Assembly: GCA_035267185.1 (NCBI GenBank)
Contig: DATFLY010000017.1
Span: 1-64,000, forward strand
Length of the DNA: 64,000 nucleotides
From: JAUIBE01 sp035267185
GTDB taxonomy: Bacteria; Pseudomonadota; Gammaproteobacteria; Xanthomonadales; SZUA-36
Reading direction: 5' to 3'
In this document: positions 63,636 to 64,000 of the stretch, in pieces
Numbering within the stretch: the first letter of the stretch is position 1
How the letters are laid out: each line of letters opens with the position of its first letter
The notes under the pieces: model-generated
What the model saw: the letters and a program-made list of their open reading frames with translations, nothing else
Told to the model about the DNA's origin: nothing
Database searches by the model: none
Made by a program: the position numbers and the translations under genes

Positions 63636-64000
63636 TCAGTTTTGTTTCCAGCCGGCCAACCGCATTCCTTCCAGGTACCGGTCAGCGATGTCGTCCGGCA
63701 CGATCGTTCGCAAATGCTTTTCTGAAAAATCAGGCGCCACTTCCTCCATCTTTTTCAATGCCGATCTGGCTTCTTCAGCCTGGTTTAAAAAGCTGTGCGA
63801 AGCTGTGAGCAAACGCAGCGCACCGGGCTGGCCTGGTCGCAGGTTCAGACTTCGATGGGCGTATTCCAGGGCCAACTCGTAACGCCCTGCTGTGAAATGC
63901 GCCGCTCCGATATTGAAAATGAACTCATGCAACAGTGGGTCCTGTGGCGACAGGCGGATGGCCATCTCGATCATCGGGATGGCATCATCCGGCCGGCCGG
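63636..64000 (-). CDS. C-terminal part of a TPR protein (5' end outside window)
   Basis: The frame is open from the right window edge to a stop at 63636 (about 120 residues). It reads GRPDDAIPMIEMAIRLSPQD, HFTAGRYELALEYAHRSLNL and AEEARSALKKMEEVAPDFSE, typical TPR helices. This tail type is common at the end of winged-helix/TPR or cyclase/TPR regulators, like the two complete ones at 45941 and 50984. The N-terminal output domain cannot be seen. Confidence 0.8.
   Translation of the reverse strand, partial: GRPDDAIPMIEMAIRLSPQDPLLHEFIFNIGAAHFTAGRYELALEYAHRSLNLRPGQPGALRLLTASHSFLNQAEEARSALKKMEEVAPDFSEKHLRTIVPDDIADRYLEGMRLAGWKQN

Noticed and set aside
1..64000. tRNA, rRNA, CRISPR array, integrase or intact insertion sequence
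   Set aside because: I scanned for cloverleaf-like ends, regularly spaced repeats and transposase motifs and found none that I would defend.

Overview
This window looks like chromosome from a Gram-negative gammaproteobacterium. The best guess is a Xanthomonadales/Wenzhouxiangella-like or related marine lineage. Support: TonB-dependent receptor, MCE/MlaE-type lipid transport with a PqiC-like lipoprotein, quinone-linked Dld-type D-lactate dehydrogenase, winged-helix/TolB/TPR regulators in several copies, and many secreted beta-propeller and repeat proteins. This placement is inference from gene families; no rRNA or other phylogenetic marker is present. I see no tRNA, rRNA, CRISPR array, integrase or intact insertion sequence.

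Layout. (1) 1-5765, minus: a giant secreted SpvB/TcdB-like, FG-GAP and RHS/YD-repeat protein whose C-terminus lies outside the window. (2) 6175-11504: a secreted beta-propeller/di-CxxCH protein with two copies of an unnamed C-terminal 'SGxWYDP' module, convergent with a phosphodiesterase-like lipoprotein. (3) 11600-15162: a four-gene MCE lipid-transport operon (STAS-MlaE permease, ATPase, MCE protein, auxiliary lipoprotein) with an unusual ladder of overlapping start and stop codons before the MCE gene. (4) 15174-22522, minus: homocysteine S-methyltransferase-like protein, sterol-desaturase-family hydroxylase, a 1069-residue signalling ATPase and a DPP-IV-like peptidase. The peptidase is divergent from (5) a tricorn-type protease. 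(6) 25905-27319: DoxX and a divergent LysR regulator.

(7) 27377-34287: a probable methylglyoxal/D-lactate or small carbonyl-compound locus: secreted cupin, AraC regulator, TonB receptor, glyoxalase I, dioxygenase-like cupin, D-lactate dehydrogenase and a 49-codon upstream reading frame. A 56-bp element recurs in front of the cupin gene and in front of the reading frame/dld pair, 6.4 kb apart. In both places it contains the same -10-like box, so it looks like a shared activator-dependent promoter. (8) 34321-37199: ECF sigma factor, membrane anti-sigma-like protein and two exported HEAT-type proteins in a tightly overlapping operon ending in a clear terminator. (9) 37264-45801, minus: a GNAT acetyltransferase, a divergent cyanophycin-synthetase-like ligase, a huge exported BNR/sortilin-type propeller, a sirtuin and an enolase-superfamily dehydratase.

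(10) 45941-52951: two paralogous winged-helix/TolB/TPR regulators flanking a DUF4331-like protein, into which the same 'SGxWYDP' module appears to be inserted, and a multi-pass membrane protein. (11) 52952-54957: a low-gene-density, more AT-rich stretch with hairpins, a small exported NTF2-like protein and a LuxR-HTH/VOC fusion. (12) 55160-58269: a sodium:solute symporter and a secreted protein. (13) 58403-63070: a cyclic-nucleotide and phosphorelay cluster: CNB protein, response-regulator/nucleotide cyclase with non-standard specificity residues, hybrid histidine kinase and a lone receiver. (14) 63104-64000: a DUF3307 membrane protein and the C-terminus of a TPR protein.

The most unusual items are the CphA-like ligase paired with a GNAT enzyme, the duplicated promoter element of the AraC/D-lactate locus, the 14-bp start/stop ladder, and the mobile 'SGxWYDP' module.
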